Shown here in pieces: positions 1 through 9,058 of a DNA stretch of 64,000 nt. This stretch comes from CAZAYY01 sp964489525. Lineage in GTDB: Bacteria > Chloroflexota > Anaerolineae > Anaerolineales > JABWBV01. Location of the stretch: assembly GCA_964489525.1 (NCBI GenBank), contig CAZAYY010000007.1, positions 102,826 through 166,825 of the forward strand, read 5' to 3'. The position numbers and the translations under genes are program-made. The notes under the pieces are model-generated. The model was given only the letters and a program-made list of their open reading frames with translations, searched no databases and was not told where the DNA came from. Every line of letters begins with the position of its first letter. The first letter of the stretch is position 1.

Positions 1-1
1 C

Positions 2-154
2 GGAGAACGTGTCGAAAGTGCTCGAAAACTCAGCCATGGCCAGGTGATTACCCTCGGCAACCCGCTGCCCGGGCCAGGTGTGTGTACTTTGGAAATTTCG
101 TTTGAAGGCGACCCGATTGCCGGGTTGGATCAAACAGAAACATTAAGCCTGTAA
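2..154 (+). CDS. C-terminal fragment of an unidentified protein (5' end outside window)
   Basis: An open frame enters from the left edge and stops at TAA 152-154, giving about 50 residues. The tail contains the short stretch VITLGNPLPGPG followed by an acidic end. Nothing in it identifies a family. It ends 15 bases before the first ABC transporter gene on the same strand, so it is probably the preceding gene of the same operon. Confidence 0.5.
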   Translation, partial: GERVESARKLSHGQVITLGNPLPGPGVCTLEISFEGDPIAGLDQTETLSL

Positions 155-169
155 CCAGGTAGAAAGCGA

Positions 170-1990
170 TTGACCTTTACCGATATGACCACAGCCTCGA
201 CGTTTCTCCATCGCCAGAGTGGAGCCAAAAAAAACAAAAATTCCAGCACGATTCTTTGGCGTGCGCTTCAATACCTTCATCCCTACCGGTTTTTTGCGAT
301 TGGGATGTATGTTACGCTAATATTTATCAACCTGCTCAATGTCATCATCCCCCAGTTTGTTCGCTGGATTGTGGATGAGGGTATTATCGGCCAGAATACT
401 GCGCTGTTGGGTTGGTCGGTTCTTGGTTTGCTGGGGGCAACCCTGGCCAGGGGGGTGTTTGTTTTTTTTCAAGGCCAGTGGAGTGAGGTAGCCTCCCAGA
501 GCGTGGCTTATGATTTGCGCAACCAGATCCAGGGTAAGCTCACCGAGCTTTCGTTTTCTTTTCACGATCATTCTGAAACCGGCCAGATTCTTTCGCGGGC
601 CATTCAGGATGTTGAACGCATTCGCTTTCTGACAGGGCGTGCACTCCTCCGGATTTTGGATGGTATTTTGCTGTTGCTGGGAACATCCATAGTATTAATT
701 TGGATGAATCCCCTGCTCGGAATTCTGACCACGCTGACTGCACCCTTTTTGGTGCACAGGGCATATGTTTTTGCAAAAACCCTGCGCCCGCTTTCACTGG
801 AAGCCCAAAATCAGTTGGGTAATGTAACAACCCGGTTGGAGCAAAATTTACGCGGAGCCAGGGCTGTAAAGTCATTCGCCCAGGAAGAGGTGGAGATTGA
901 ACGCTTTTCTGCAGAAAACGAAAAGTGGTTTGGTATATCTGCCAGGGCCGTCCGGCTCGAAGCTGTTAACACCTCTCTTCTTGACCTGATTTCCAACCTG
1001 GGAACGGTGATTGTTTTGTGGGCAGGGGGGATGATGGTGGCCCGTGGAGAAATTTCCCTTGGGGTGTTGATTGCCTTCACAACCTACCTGGGGCAGCTTT
1101 ACCGGCCCATTCGCCAGATGGGGCGGGTCATTCCCATCCTGTCCATCGCGGCTTCCGCCGGGGAGCGGATCTTTGAAATTTTGGATGCCCGTTCTGAAGT
1201 GGAGGACCGCCAGGGCGCAGTTGATTTGCCGCCGATCCAGGGACGGGTTCGTTTTGATGAAGTCTCATTTGGGTACGGCGGCCCCACGACTGTATTGGAA
1301 AAAATTACGTTTGAAGTGCAGCCTGGCCAGGTTGTGGCCTTGCTGGGACCGACGGGTTCGGGGAAATCCAGCGTGGTCAATTTGCTGGCACGGTTTTATG
1401 AGCCATCCACCGGAAAAATTACCATTGATGGGTACGATATCCAGGATATCACCCTGCATTCCCTGCGCAGCCAGTTGGCGATTGTGATGCAGGAAACCAC
1501 TCTGTTTGCGGCTTCGCTCCGAGACAACATTCTGTTTGCCAAACCCGGTGCAACAGAAGACGAATTGATTGCCGCTGCAAGCCAGGCTCAGATTCACGCC
1601 TTTATCACCTCGCTGCCCGATGGGTATAACAGCAAAGTTGGCGAGCGCGGCATTATGCTTTCGGGTGGGCAAAAACAGCGGATTGCCATTGCCAGGGCAA
1701 TCCTGGCCGATGCCCGTATCCTCATCCTGGACGATGCCACCTCCAGCGTAGATACCCAAACTGAACAGGAAATTCAGCTGGCCCTTTCTAACTTGATGGA
1801 AGCACGGACCACGTTTGTGATTGCCCACCGGTTGAGCACGGTGCGCCGCGCTGACATCATTTTGGTGTTAGATCGAGGACAGATTATGGCCCAGGGTACC
1901 CACGAAGCGCTTTTGAAATCTTCCCCTGTTTACCAGGAAATCTACAATCTCCAACTCCGCCCATTGGAAGAAACAGGAGAAACGCTTTGA
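170..1990 (+). CDS. ABC exporter half-transporter (TMD-NBD), degenerate-site subunit
   Basis: Fused membrane-domain/ATPase protein of the multidrug/lipid exporter type (type IV ABC exporter), 606 aa if it starts at the TTG at 170; an in-frame ATG lies at 185. The first ~330 residues carry about six hydrophobic helices. The NBD has Walker A GPTGSGKS near 393-400, signature LSGGQ near 497, Walker B ILILDDA near 517 and the switch His in IAHRLST near 551. The catalytic Glu after Walker B is Asp (DD, not DE). In heterodimeric exporters such as TM287/288 and BmrCD this marks the subunit carrying the non-hydrolysing site. Its stop overlaps the start of the next ABC gene (TTGA), so the two are translationally coupled. 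Substrate unknown. Confidence 0.9.
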   Translation: MTFTDMTTASTFLHRQSGAKKNKNSSTILWRALQYLHPYRFFAIGMYVTLIFINLLNVIIPQFVRWIVDEGIIGQNTALLGWSVLGLLGATLARGVFVFFQGQWSEVASQSVAYDLRNQIQGKLTELSFSFHDHSETGQILSRAIQDVERIRFLTGRALLRILDGILLLLGTSIVLIWMNPLLGILTTLTAPFLVHRAYVFAKTLRPLSLEAQNQLGNVTTRLEQNLRGARAVKSFAQEEVEIERFSAENEKWFGISARAVRLEAVNTSLLDLISNLGTVIVLWAGGMMVARGEISLGVLIAFTTYLGQLYRPIRQMGRVIPILSIAASAGERIFEILDARSEVEDRQGAVDLPPIQGRVRFDEVSFGYGGPTTVLEKITFEVQPGQVVALLGPTGSGKSSVVNLLARFYEPSTGKITIDGYDIQDITLHSLRSQLAIVMQETTLFAASLRDNILFAKPGATEDELIAAASQAQIHAFITSLPDGYNSKVGERGIMLSGGQKQRIAIARAILADARILILDDATSSVDTQTEQEIQLALSNLMEARTTFVIAHRLSTVRRADIILVLDRGQIMAQGTHEALLKSSPVYQEIYNLQLRPLEETGETL

Positions 1991-3804
1991 GCTTTTCTTT
2001 TAATCCGAATTTTGGCCCCAGAGGGGTCATTGAACAGTTTGGCAAAGACACCGAGGTTGGGGAAGTCTACAACCCCAGGGTTGTCCGCCGGATGCTCTCT
2101 TTTTTGACGCCATACCGCTGGCAGATGGTGGTTGCCCTGGTCCTCATGTTTGTGGTGACCGGGCTAACCCTGGCAGCACCGTACCTGATGAAAATTGCCA
2201 TTGACCAGCACATCGCCAACCGCGATATTACCGGCCTGAATCGAACTGCGGTATTGCTGGGGGTTACCTTCATGGGCCTTTTTGCGGCCACAGCCTGGCA
2301 GCAGTACCTCCTTTCCTGGGTTGGCCAGCGTGTCTTATCCAATGTGCGCGAGACCCTTTTTCGACACATCCAGTCCCTATCGATGAGTTTCCACGACCGG
2401 ACCATAAGCGGCGTGACGGTTTCCCGGGTGATGAACGATGTTGCTGTGATTAACGATTTATTGACCCAGGGGTTAATCAGCATCGTGGGTGACCTGTTAA
2501 TCCTCATTGGGATTATTTTTGTCATGGTTTCGATGAGCCCGCAGTTGGCCCTGTTTACATTTGCGATTTTGCCAGTGATGTACCTGGCAACCTACCTGTT
2601 TTCCCGGCAGGCAAAGGTGGCATTTCGTGAAACCCGTCACCGGATTGCGGCTGTGGTGGGAGGCTTGGCCGAAGATATTGGCGGTATCCGGGTGATTCAG
2701 GCATTTGCCCAGGAGAAAACCGCCCAAGATCGCTTTGCCCGAGTCAATTCAGCAAACCGCGATGCCAACATCAACGCCATTCGCCTCTCCTTTTTGTTTT
2801 TACCCGCCATTGAATTTTTAGGGATGGTTGCAACGGCAATTGTGCTTTGGTTTGGCGGGTTGGCGGCCACCCGGGGGGGAGAGGTATCGGTTGGTGTGTT
2901 GGTGGCCTTTCTGGCCTATGTGACCCGCTTTTTTACCCCCATCCAGGAGCTTTCCCGGTTATACACCACGATGCAGTCTGCTATGGCTGGTGGGGAGCAG
3001 GTGATTAAGCTGCTTGATACGCAGCCAGGTGTTTCCGACCAACCCGGCTCAGAGGAAATGCCCCCCATTCAGGGGGAAATTGTGTTTGATGGAGTGACCT
3101 TTCGCTACCGTGAAGACGGCAACCCGGTGATGAATGATGTCTCATTTGCCATCCAACCCGGCCAGACTGTCGCGCTGGTCGGCCCTACTGGTGCTGGTAA
3201 ATCTACCATTGCCAACCTGATTGCCCGTTTTTACGATGTATCCGAGGGGCGAGTGTTGGTGGATGGCAAAGATGTCCGGGCGGTGACCCAACAATCCCTG
3301 CGCAGTCAGATGGGTTTGGTGCCCCAGGATGCCCATTTATTCTCGGGAACCATTGAAGAAAATATTCGCTTTGGTCAGCCCGGTGCGAGCTTTGAGCAGG
3401 TGAAAGCGGCCGCCAGGTTGGCGAATGCCCACGATTTTATCCAACGCCTGCCCAATGGCTACCAGACAGTGGTTCTGGAGGGCGCGGTTAACCTCTCATT
3501 GGGACAGCGCCAGCTCATTTGCATCGCCCGGGCTGCACTGATTAATCCTCGCATCATTATTCTGGATGAAGCAACCGCCAACATCGATACGGTATCTGAA
3601 ATTTTGATCCAACGGGCACTGCGAACCCTGCTCCAGGGTCGCACTGCGGTGGTAATCGCCCACCGGCTTTCTACCATCCGAGAAGCGGATAAGATTATGG
3701 TGGTGGATGATGGGCGCGTGGTTGAACAGGGTACTCATGACGAATTACTGGCTCGAGCAGGCCTCTACAGTCAGCTGTATGAGCGGCAGTTTGTTTCGGT
3801 ATAA
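1987..3804 (+). CDS. ABC exporter half-transporter (TMD-NBD), catalytic subunit
   Basis: Second half of the presumed heterodimeric exporter, 605 aa, starting at TTG 1987 inside the stop of the preceding gene, with a GGAG upstream. N-terminal six-helix membrane domain, then NBD with Walker A GPTGAGKS near 399, Walker B IIILDEA with a canonical catalytic Glu, and IAHRLST. Its ABC signature is LSLGQ instead of LSGGQ. The altered signature here and the Asp in the partner's Walker B would sit in the same composite ATP site, as in TM287/288-type exporters. It is followed after 11 bases by the helicase-like genes, so it is probably in the same transcript. Confidence 0.9.
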   Translation: MSFSFNPNFGPRGVIEQFGKDTEVGEVYNPRVVRRMLSFLTPYRWQMVVALVLMFVVTGLTLAAPYLMKIAIDQHIANRDITGLNRTAVLLGVTFMGLFAATAWQQYLLSWVGQRVLSNVRETLFRHIQSLSMSFHDRTISGVTVSRVMNDVAVINDLLTQGLISIVGDLLILIGIIFVMVSMSPQLALFTFAILPVMYLATYLFSRQAKVAFRETRHRIAAVVGGLAEDIGGIRVIQAFAQEKTAQDRFARVNSANRDANINAIRLSFLFLPAIEFLGMVATAIVLWFGGLAATRGGEVSVGVLVAFLAYVTRFFTPIQELSRLYTTMQSAMAGGEQVIKLLDTQPGVSDQPGSEEMPPIQGEIVFDGVTFRYREDGNPVMNDVSFAIQPGQTVALVGPTGAGKSTIANLIARFYDVSEGRVLVDGKDVRAVTQQSLRSQMGLVPQDAHLFSGTIEENIRFGQPGASFEQVKAAARLANAHDFIQRLPNGYQTVVLEGAVNLSLGQRQLICIARAALINPRIIILDEATANIDTVSEILIQRALRTLLQGRTAVVIAHRLSTIREADKIMVVDDGRVVEQGTHDELLARAGLYSQLYERQFVSV

Positions 3805-3815
3805 AAAGGAAGCCT

Positions 3816-5909
3816 ATGACCCATCTTTCTGCCCGGCAGCAGGCGGTTGTGCAAAAACCTATCCAATCCAGGTTGTTTTTGCATGGCCCGGCAGGCACGG
3901 GTAAGACCAGCGCTGCTGTTGCTCGGGTAGATTACCTGCTGCGCCAGGGTGTTCCTGGAAGCCAGGTGATGATTTTTGTTCCCCAAAAAAACCTGGCACT
4001 GCCTTATACCCGCATGCTCAATCACCCGGATGCAGTCCAAGGGCCAGCGGTAACTGTCCAAACGGTGGGTGGGCTGGCCCGCCGAATGGTGGACCTTTAT
4101 TGGCCCTGGATTGCTGAAGAAGCCGGCTTTGCGAACCCGGCCATGCCCCCGGGTTTCCTCAATATTGAAACTGCCCAATACCACCTGGCCGGGTTGGTGG
4201 AGCCTTTGCTGCGTGAGGGCTTTTTTGAAGGCGTGGTTTTGGACCGCAACCGCCTTTACTCGCAGGTTTTGGATAACCTGAACAAAGCCGCTTTTGTGGG
4301 CTTCCCCATTTCTGAAATTAGCCAGCGCCTGCATTCGGCCTGGATTGAACAAGACAAACCCCGCCGCATTTACCAGGACCTTCAATCCTGTGTGGATTTG
4401 TTTCGGAAATACTGCCTGGAGCACAACCTTTTGGATTTTTCGCTCTCGCTTGAGGTTTTTCGCCACCAGGTTTGGGCAAATTCCCAGTTTGCTGCCCAGA
4501 TTACCAGCCAATATCCCCACCTGGTTATCGATAACTGCGAAGAAGATACTCCTGTGGCCCACGATATTTATGCCGCCTGGCTTGCTGAATGCCAGTCGGC
4601 CCTGGTGGTGTACGATCATGATGCCGGGTATCGCCGTTTCTTAGGAGCGGATGCCCAAAATGCCCTTGGGTTGGCGCACGGTTGTGATGAGCAGATTGAA
4701 TTGGACCAATCTTTTGTGACCTCGCCTGCCATCCAGGCTGTGGTTGATAAAGTGGCTTTTCAGGTTGGCCGGTTGAATGCTGCTGCAAGTCCTGCATATT
4801 CAGGGGAACTGCCCATTGTACAAAAAGGCTTCAGGTTTCTGCCGCAAATGCTGGATTGGGTGGCCGCAGAGGCCAACCGATTGGTAGAAGAGGGGCTTCC
4901 CCCTGGCGATATGGTGATCGTCTCGCCATTCCTTTCCGATACCATGCGGTTTTCACTTCAAACTCGCCTGCAGGCTTATGGGCTGCCCGTGCAATCGCAC
5001 CGTCCCTCCCGCAGTTTGCGCGAAGAGCCCGCCGCCCAATGTTTGCTTACCCTGGCAGCCCTGGCCCACCCAGATTGGCAGTTAGATCCGAAATCTTTTG
5101 ATGTGGCCTATGCCCTGGTTCACGCCATTGAAGGCTTGGACCTGGTGCGCGCCCAACTACTGGTTGAGGTGCTTTACCGTCCCCGGCATTCCGGAATTGG
5201 GCTGCTGCCCTTTGACCAGGTTTCCCCGGATATGCAGAGCCGGATCACCTACCTTGTTGGCCAGCGCTATGAAGTGCTGCGCGGCTGGCTGGAACAGTAC
5301 CAGGAGCAGGGACCATGGAACCTGGCCTATTTTTTTAGCCGTTTGTTTGGTGATGTGCTCTCCCAGAAGGGCTATTGTTTCCATTCCCAGCTTGATTCTG
5401 CCAAAGTAGTCAGCAACCTGGTGGACTCCGCCAGGGAATTTTCCCTTGCTATTGCACCCTATCGCAAGACTGGAGACCCACCTTTAGGCCGGGACTACCT
5501 GGTCACGGTTCAGGAAGGGCTGGTTGCAGCCCAGTACCTGGCAAGTTGGGAGGCCCAGGCGGAAGATGCCATTCTGATTGCTCCCGCCTCAACCTTCCTG
5601 GTTGCTAACCGCCCGGTCACAGTGCAGTTCTGGCTCAACCCGGGCAGTCGGGGATGGTGGGAGCGCCTGTACCAACCCCTCACCCATCCATATGTGCTGT
5701 CGCGCAGTTGGCCATTGGGGAAAACCTGGTCCGACGAGGATGAAGTGGCTGCCAACGATGAAACCCTTTTCCGCCTGGTAACCGGCCTGCTCCGGCGCTG
5801 CCGCCAGTCAGTTTACCTGGGTGTAAGCGAACTCGATGAAATGGGGGGTGAGCTGCGTGGGCCACTTCTGTCACTTTTGCAGCGCGTGCTGCGCAGGGGG
5901 CAGATTTGA
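3816..5909 (+). CDS. UvrD/AddB-like ATPase with degenerate helicase motifs
   Basis: 697-aa protein related to superfamily 1A helicases. Walker A GPAGTGKT sits at residues 24-31 (Lys30). Other UvrD motifs are recognisable but altered: the motif II position reads VIDNCEED near 237-244 instead of DExQD, the motif III position reads YDHDAGYRRFLGA, motif IV reads LDQSFVTSPAI, and the C-terminal motif VI position lacks the TRA arginine. ATP binding is plausible but translocase activity is doubtful, as in AddB of AddAB. It has no nuclease domain; one is encoded separately two genes downstream. The stop overlaps the next start (TTGA), implying coupled translation and a shared complex. The AddB-like role is inferred from motif decay and context. 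Confidence 0.7.
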   Translation: MTHLSARQQAVVQKPIQSRLFLHGPAGTGKTSAAVARVDYLLRQGVPGSQVMIFVPQKNLALPYTRMLNHPDAVQGPAVTVQTVGGLARRMVDLYWPWIAEEAGFANPAMPPGFLNIETAQYHLAGLVEPLLREGFFEGVVLDRNRLYSQVLDNLNKAAFVGFPISEISQRLHSAWIEQDKPRRIYQDLQSCVDLFRKYCLEHNLLDFSLSLEVFRHQVWANSQFAAQITSQYPHLVIDNCEEDTPVAHDIYAAWLAECQSALVVYDHDAGYRRFLGADAQNALGLAHGCDEQIELDQSFVTSPAIQAVVDKVAFQVGRLNAAASPAYSGELPIVQKGFRFLPQMLDWVAAEANRLVEEGLPPGDMVIVSPFLSDTMRFSLQTRLQAYGLPVQSHRPSRSLREEPAAQCLLTLAALAHPDWQLDPKSFDVAYALVHAIEGLDLVRAQLLVEVLYRPRHSGIGLLPFDQVSPDMQSRITYLVGQRYEVLRGWLEQYQEQGPWNLAYFFSRLFGDVLSQKGYCFHSQLDSAKVVSNLVDSAREFSLAIAPYRKTGDPPLGRDYLVTVQEGLVAAQYLASWEAQAEDAILIAPASTFLVANRPVTVQFWLNPGSRGWWERLYQPLTHPYVLSRSWPLGKTWSDEDEVAANDETLFRLVTGLLRRCRQSVYLGVSELDEMGGELRGPLLSLLQRVLRRGQI

Positions 5910-8206
5910 ATTTCCAGCCTCGTCCTGCTCAAAAAAAGGTACTGGCTTACCGTAAAGGCTTTATGGGGGTGACAGCGGTCCCTGGAAGCGGCAAGACCTG
6001 GACGCTTTCTTTGCTGGCATCGCAGTTAATTGCTGAAAACCGGCTGGCCGACGACCAGGAGGTATTGGTTGTTACCCTGGTCAACTCTGCGGTCGACAAT
6101 TTCACCACCCGCATCCGGTCATTTTTAGAAGAGCAAAAATTGCTGCCTTCCCTGGGTTATCGGGTGCGGACACTGCATGGTCTCGCGCATGATATTGTCA
6201 GCGAACGCCCGGGGTTGGTTGGCCTTCCCGATCATTTTGAAATTATTGACGAAAGCAGCGCAGAGCGGATTTTACAAGATATCGTCTTGACCGCTTTGCG
6301 AACGGTTCCAGACCTTTTTGATAATTATCTGGACCCCCAGCTCGACCCCTCCAGGCTGCGGGATATCTATAAATTTCAGCTGCCTAAACTGTTGAACGAC
6401 ATGACTCGGGCGTTCATCAAACGTTCCAAAGACCTGCAGCTCACCCCCCAACATTTACGTACCCGGTTGAGAGATTTCCCGGCTGCCCTGCCCCTGGTTG
6501 AAATCTGTACCCAGGTTTATCACGATTACCAACGCGCCCTGGAGTATCGCGGCGCGGTAGATTTTGATGACCTGATTCGCCTGGCCGCAGATGCCCTCGA
6601 GCGAGACCAGGGACTGGTAGACCGCCTGCGCAACCGCTGGCCTTACATCTTGGAAGATGAAGCCCAGGACAGCAGCCGCCTTCAGGAAGTGATTTTGCGC
6701 CAGCTCGCCGGACCAGAAGGAAACTGGGTGCGGGTAGGTGACCCCAACCAGGCCATTTATGAAACCTTTACCACCGCAAACCCCGACCTGCTGCGCAGCT
6801 TTGTGAACACGCGCAAGGTGCGCCGGCAAGCACTGCCGAATTCCGGGCGATCTTCTTTGAGTATTATTACCCTGGCCAATGAACTCATTCGTTGGACCCT
6901 GCAAAACCATCCGGTAGAAGCGCTGCGTTCTGCCTTGGATCTGCCCTATATTGCCCCAGCCCCCAAGGGTGACCCGCAGCCCAATCCAACCGATGATCCG
7001 TTAAAAATTTTCCTGGTGCCCAAGAAATTTAAAGTTGAGAAGGAAGAAGAACGGATTGTTGAATCTATTCAGCGTTGGATCGTTGAAAACCCCGCGAAAA
7101 CTGTGGCAGTGCTTTCCCCCCGCAACGAGCGGGGAATAGCCATTGCCAAAGCGCTTCGCAATCAAGGTGTTGAAGTGATTGAAAGGCTGCAAAGCACCAC
7201 GACAACCCTGCGAACTGCTGGAACTTTAGAGACCGTTCTGGCTTACCTCTCAGATCCAAAGTCTGCTCCTAAACTGGCCAAAGCTTTCCGGGCCTGGCGG
7301 CAAGCAGACACCCAGGATGAAACGTTAAAACTGCGCCGGGATAAACTGGCCCGGTTTATCCAATCCATCAGGCATTTGGAATCTTTTCTGTCGCCTGCCC
7401 CAGGCGGTGATTGGCTTGGCGCTATGTTCGATCAGCTCGATAAACCTGAAGCGGAACTACTGGATGAATTCCGGCGGATGGTTAACCGCTGGCAGCTCGC
7501 CATCGCACTGCCCATTGATCAGTTGATTTTGACGATTTCCCAGGATTTATTTGCCAAACCCACTGATTTGGCCCTGGTGCATAAGTTTGCACTTGTGCTG
7601 CGCCGGGCTCGCCAGCTGAACCCCGATTGGCGTATGTTGGAGCTTACCCGTGAGTTAAGCATGGTTGCCAACAACGAACGCCGTTTTCTGGGGTTTGGTG
7701 CAGATGAAATGGGTTTTAACCCGGATGATTACAAGGGTAAGGTTGTGGTTACCACGCTGCACAAGGCGAAAGGCCTGGAATGGGATCGGGTTTACCTGCC
7801 TTCGGTGAATAATTATGACTATCCATCCGCTCAGGAGTATGACCGTTTCGTGGGAGAGAAATGGTTTTTAAATCGTCAGCTCGATTTGCAGGCCGAAGTG
7901 TTGGCGCAGTTGGGCTTGCTATCCAACCCTGACCCAGAGGCCTGGCTCGAAGAAGGTCAAGCCACCTACCATTCCCGGATGAGCTACGCTTCAGAACGGC
8001 TGCGGTTGTTTTTTGTGGGTATCACTCGTGCTCGCGAGGAACTGGTGGTTACCTGGAATACAGGCCGGTATGGAGACTTACAGCCGTCACTGCCTTTTGT
8101 CCACTTGCAGGCGTTTTGGCAGCAAAGGATGCAGATTGCTGATGAGGAGACCGGCATGCGTTCGGAGGACACCAGCTCTTTTAAAGGAGTGCATGGGGAT
8201 GCATGA
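5906..8206 (+). CDS. UvrD/PcrA/AddA-like superfamily 1A DNA helicase
   Basis: 766-aa helicase starting at TTG 5906 within the upstream stop, with a GGGGG-rich ribosome site. The motifs are essentially complete: motif I VPGSGKT (about 25-31), Ia TLVNSAVDNF, RTLHGLAH, motif II DEAQD (about 251-255), motif III GDPNQAIY, motif V TTLHKAKGLEWD and motif VI FVGITRAREEL. It should be an ATP-driven 3'-5' translocase on single-stranded DNA. It lacks the C-terminal nuclease domain of AddA or RecB. Position between a degenerate sister ATPase and a PD-(D/E)XK nuclease suggests it is the motor of a split AddAB-like resection complex. An ordinary UvrD-like repair helicase is the alternative. Confidence 0.85.
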   Translation: MNFQPRPAQKKVLAYRKGFMGVTAVPGSGKTWTLSLLASQLIAENRLADDQEVLVVTLVNSAVDNFTTRIRSFLEEQKLLPSLGYRVRTLHGLAHDIVSERPGLVGLPDHFEIIDESSAERILQDIVLTALRTVPDLFDNYLDPQLDPSRLRDIYKFQLPKLLNDMTRAFIKRSKDLQLTPQHLRTRLRDFPAALPLVEICTQVYHDYQRALEYRGAVDFDDLIRLAADALERDQGLVDRLRNRWPYILEDEAQDSSRLQEVILRQLAGPEGNWVRVGDPNQAIYETFTTANPDLLRSFVNTRKVRRQALPNSGRSSLSIITLANELIRWTLQNHPVEALRSALDLPYIAPAPKGDPQPNPTDDPLKIFLVPKKFKVEKEEERIVESIQRWIVENPAKTVAVLSPRNERGIAIAKALRNQGVEVIERLQSTTTTLRTAGTLETVLAYLSDPKSAPKLAKAFRAWRQADTQDETLKLRRDKLARFIQSIRHLESFLSPAPGGDWLGAMFDQLDKPEAELLDEFRRMVNRWQLAIALPIDQLILTISQDLFAKPTDLALVHKFALVLRRARQLNPDWRMLELTRELSMVANNERRFLGFGADEMGFNPDDYKGKVVVTTLHKAKGLEWDRVYLPSVNNYDYPSAQEYDRFVGEKWFLNRQLDLQAEVLAQLGLLSNPDPEAWLEEGQATYHSRMSYASERLRLFFVGITRAREELVVTWNTGRYGDLQPSLPFVHLQAFWQQRMQIADEETGMRSEDTSSFKGVHGDA

Positions 8207-9056
8207 AATAATTCCAACCAATTTCCAGTTCAGCCAGTCGAACCTCCAGGATTATGCAAACTGCCCCCGCCGTTTCCAACTGCGCTGGGTGGATCGGGTG
8301 GTTTGGCCTGCGGTGCCTTTGGAGCCGATGCAGGTTTGGGAAGCCCGGCAAACTGCGGGCAGCCATTTCCACCGGTTGGTTCAGCGCCAGCATGCCGGAG
8401 CGCCAGAAGCTGCACTGGAACGCCAGGTGCAGGCTTTGCAAGTCCGCCATCCAGACATTCCATTGGAAACCTGGTGGCGCAATTATCGCGAGCACTTCCC
8501 CGCCTGGCTTCCTGAAACCCGCTACGTGGAAACTCTGCTGTCTACCGTGGTTGCCGGGAAGCGCCTGGTGGCTCGCTACGATTTGCTGGCTGTCCAGCCT
8601 GGTGATAAGGTATTTATTGTGGACTGGAAAACTTCGGATGTGCCACCCCAGCCAAAGACCATGGAAAATCGCCTGCAAACGGTTGTCTACCGTTATGTCA
8701 TCACCCAGGCTGGCCAGGCTTTGAATGGCGGCAAACCTTTTTTGCCCGAACAGGTCGAATTGGTGTATTGGTACCCGGCGATTCCGCAAAGCCCGATCCG
8801 GCTGCCTTATACCGGTGCCATGTATCACAAAGATGAAACCCGGCTCAAGCAGCTGGTTGGTGAGATTTCCAGGTTGTCCCCTGCAGATTTCCCAAAAACC
8901 AACCACCTGCGCGCCTGCCAGTATTGTGTTTACCGTTCCTTGTGCGAACGCGAAATTTCACCTGGCACACTGGCAGAGCTGGATGAGGAAGATTTCTTTG
9001 TGGATGAACCTTTTTCGCCATTGGACTTTGACCAGGTTCCTGAAATTGAGCTTTAA
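8199..9056 (+). CDS. PD-(D/E)XK nuclease with AddB/Cas4-type Fe-S cysteines
   Basis: 285 aa from ATG 8199, placed 9 bases after an AAAGGAG; an in-frame ATG at 8193 is possible but too close to it. RecB-like nuclease core: Asp128 in RYDLLA, then VDWKT with Asp142 and Lys144. One N-terminal cysteine (Cys22 in NCPRRF) plus Cys240, Cys243 and Cys249 (C-x2-C-x5-C) match the four-cysteine iron-sulfur staple known from AddB and Cas4 nucleases. The helicase stop overlaps this start by 8 bases, and recJ follows 2 bases after its stop. No cas gene is nearby, so a repair role with the two preceding ATPases is favoured over CRISPR adaptation. Confidence 0.85.
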   Translation: MHEIIPTNFQFSQSNLQDYANCPRRFQLRWVDRVVWPAVPLEPMQVWEARQTAGSHFHRLVQRQHAGAPEAALERQVQALQVRHPDIPLETWWRNYREHFPAWLPETRYVETLLSTVVAGKRLVARYDLLAVQPGDKVFIVDWKTSDVPPQPKTMENRLQTVVYRYVITQAGQALNGGKPFLPEQVELVYWYPAIPQSPIRLPYTGAMYHKDETRLKQLVGEISRLSPADFPKTNHLRACQYCVYRSLCEREISPGTLAELDEEDFFVDEPFSPLDFDQVPEIEL

Positions 9057-9058
9057 CC

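Noticed and set aside
3771..4619. 282-codon minus-strand open frame opposite the AddB-like gene
   Set aside because: Antisense shadow of a well-supported coding frame with clear motifs.
8199..9056. Cas4 of a CRISPR locus
   Set aside because: The Fe-S nuclease motifs fit Cas4, but there is no repeat array, cas1 or cas2 in the window, and the gene is embedded with helicase-like genes and recJ.
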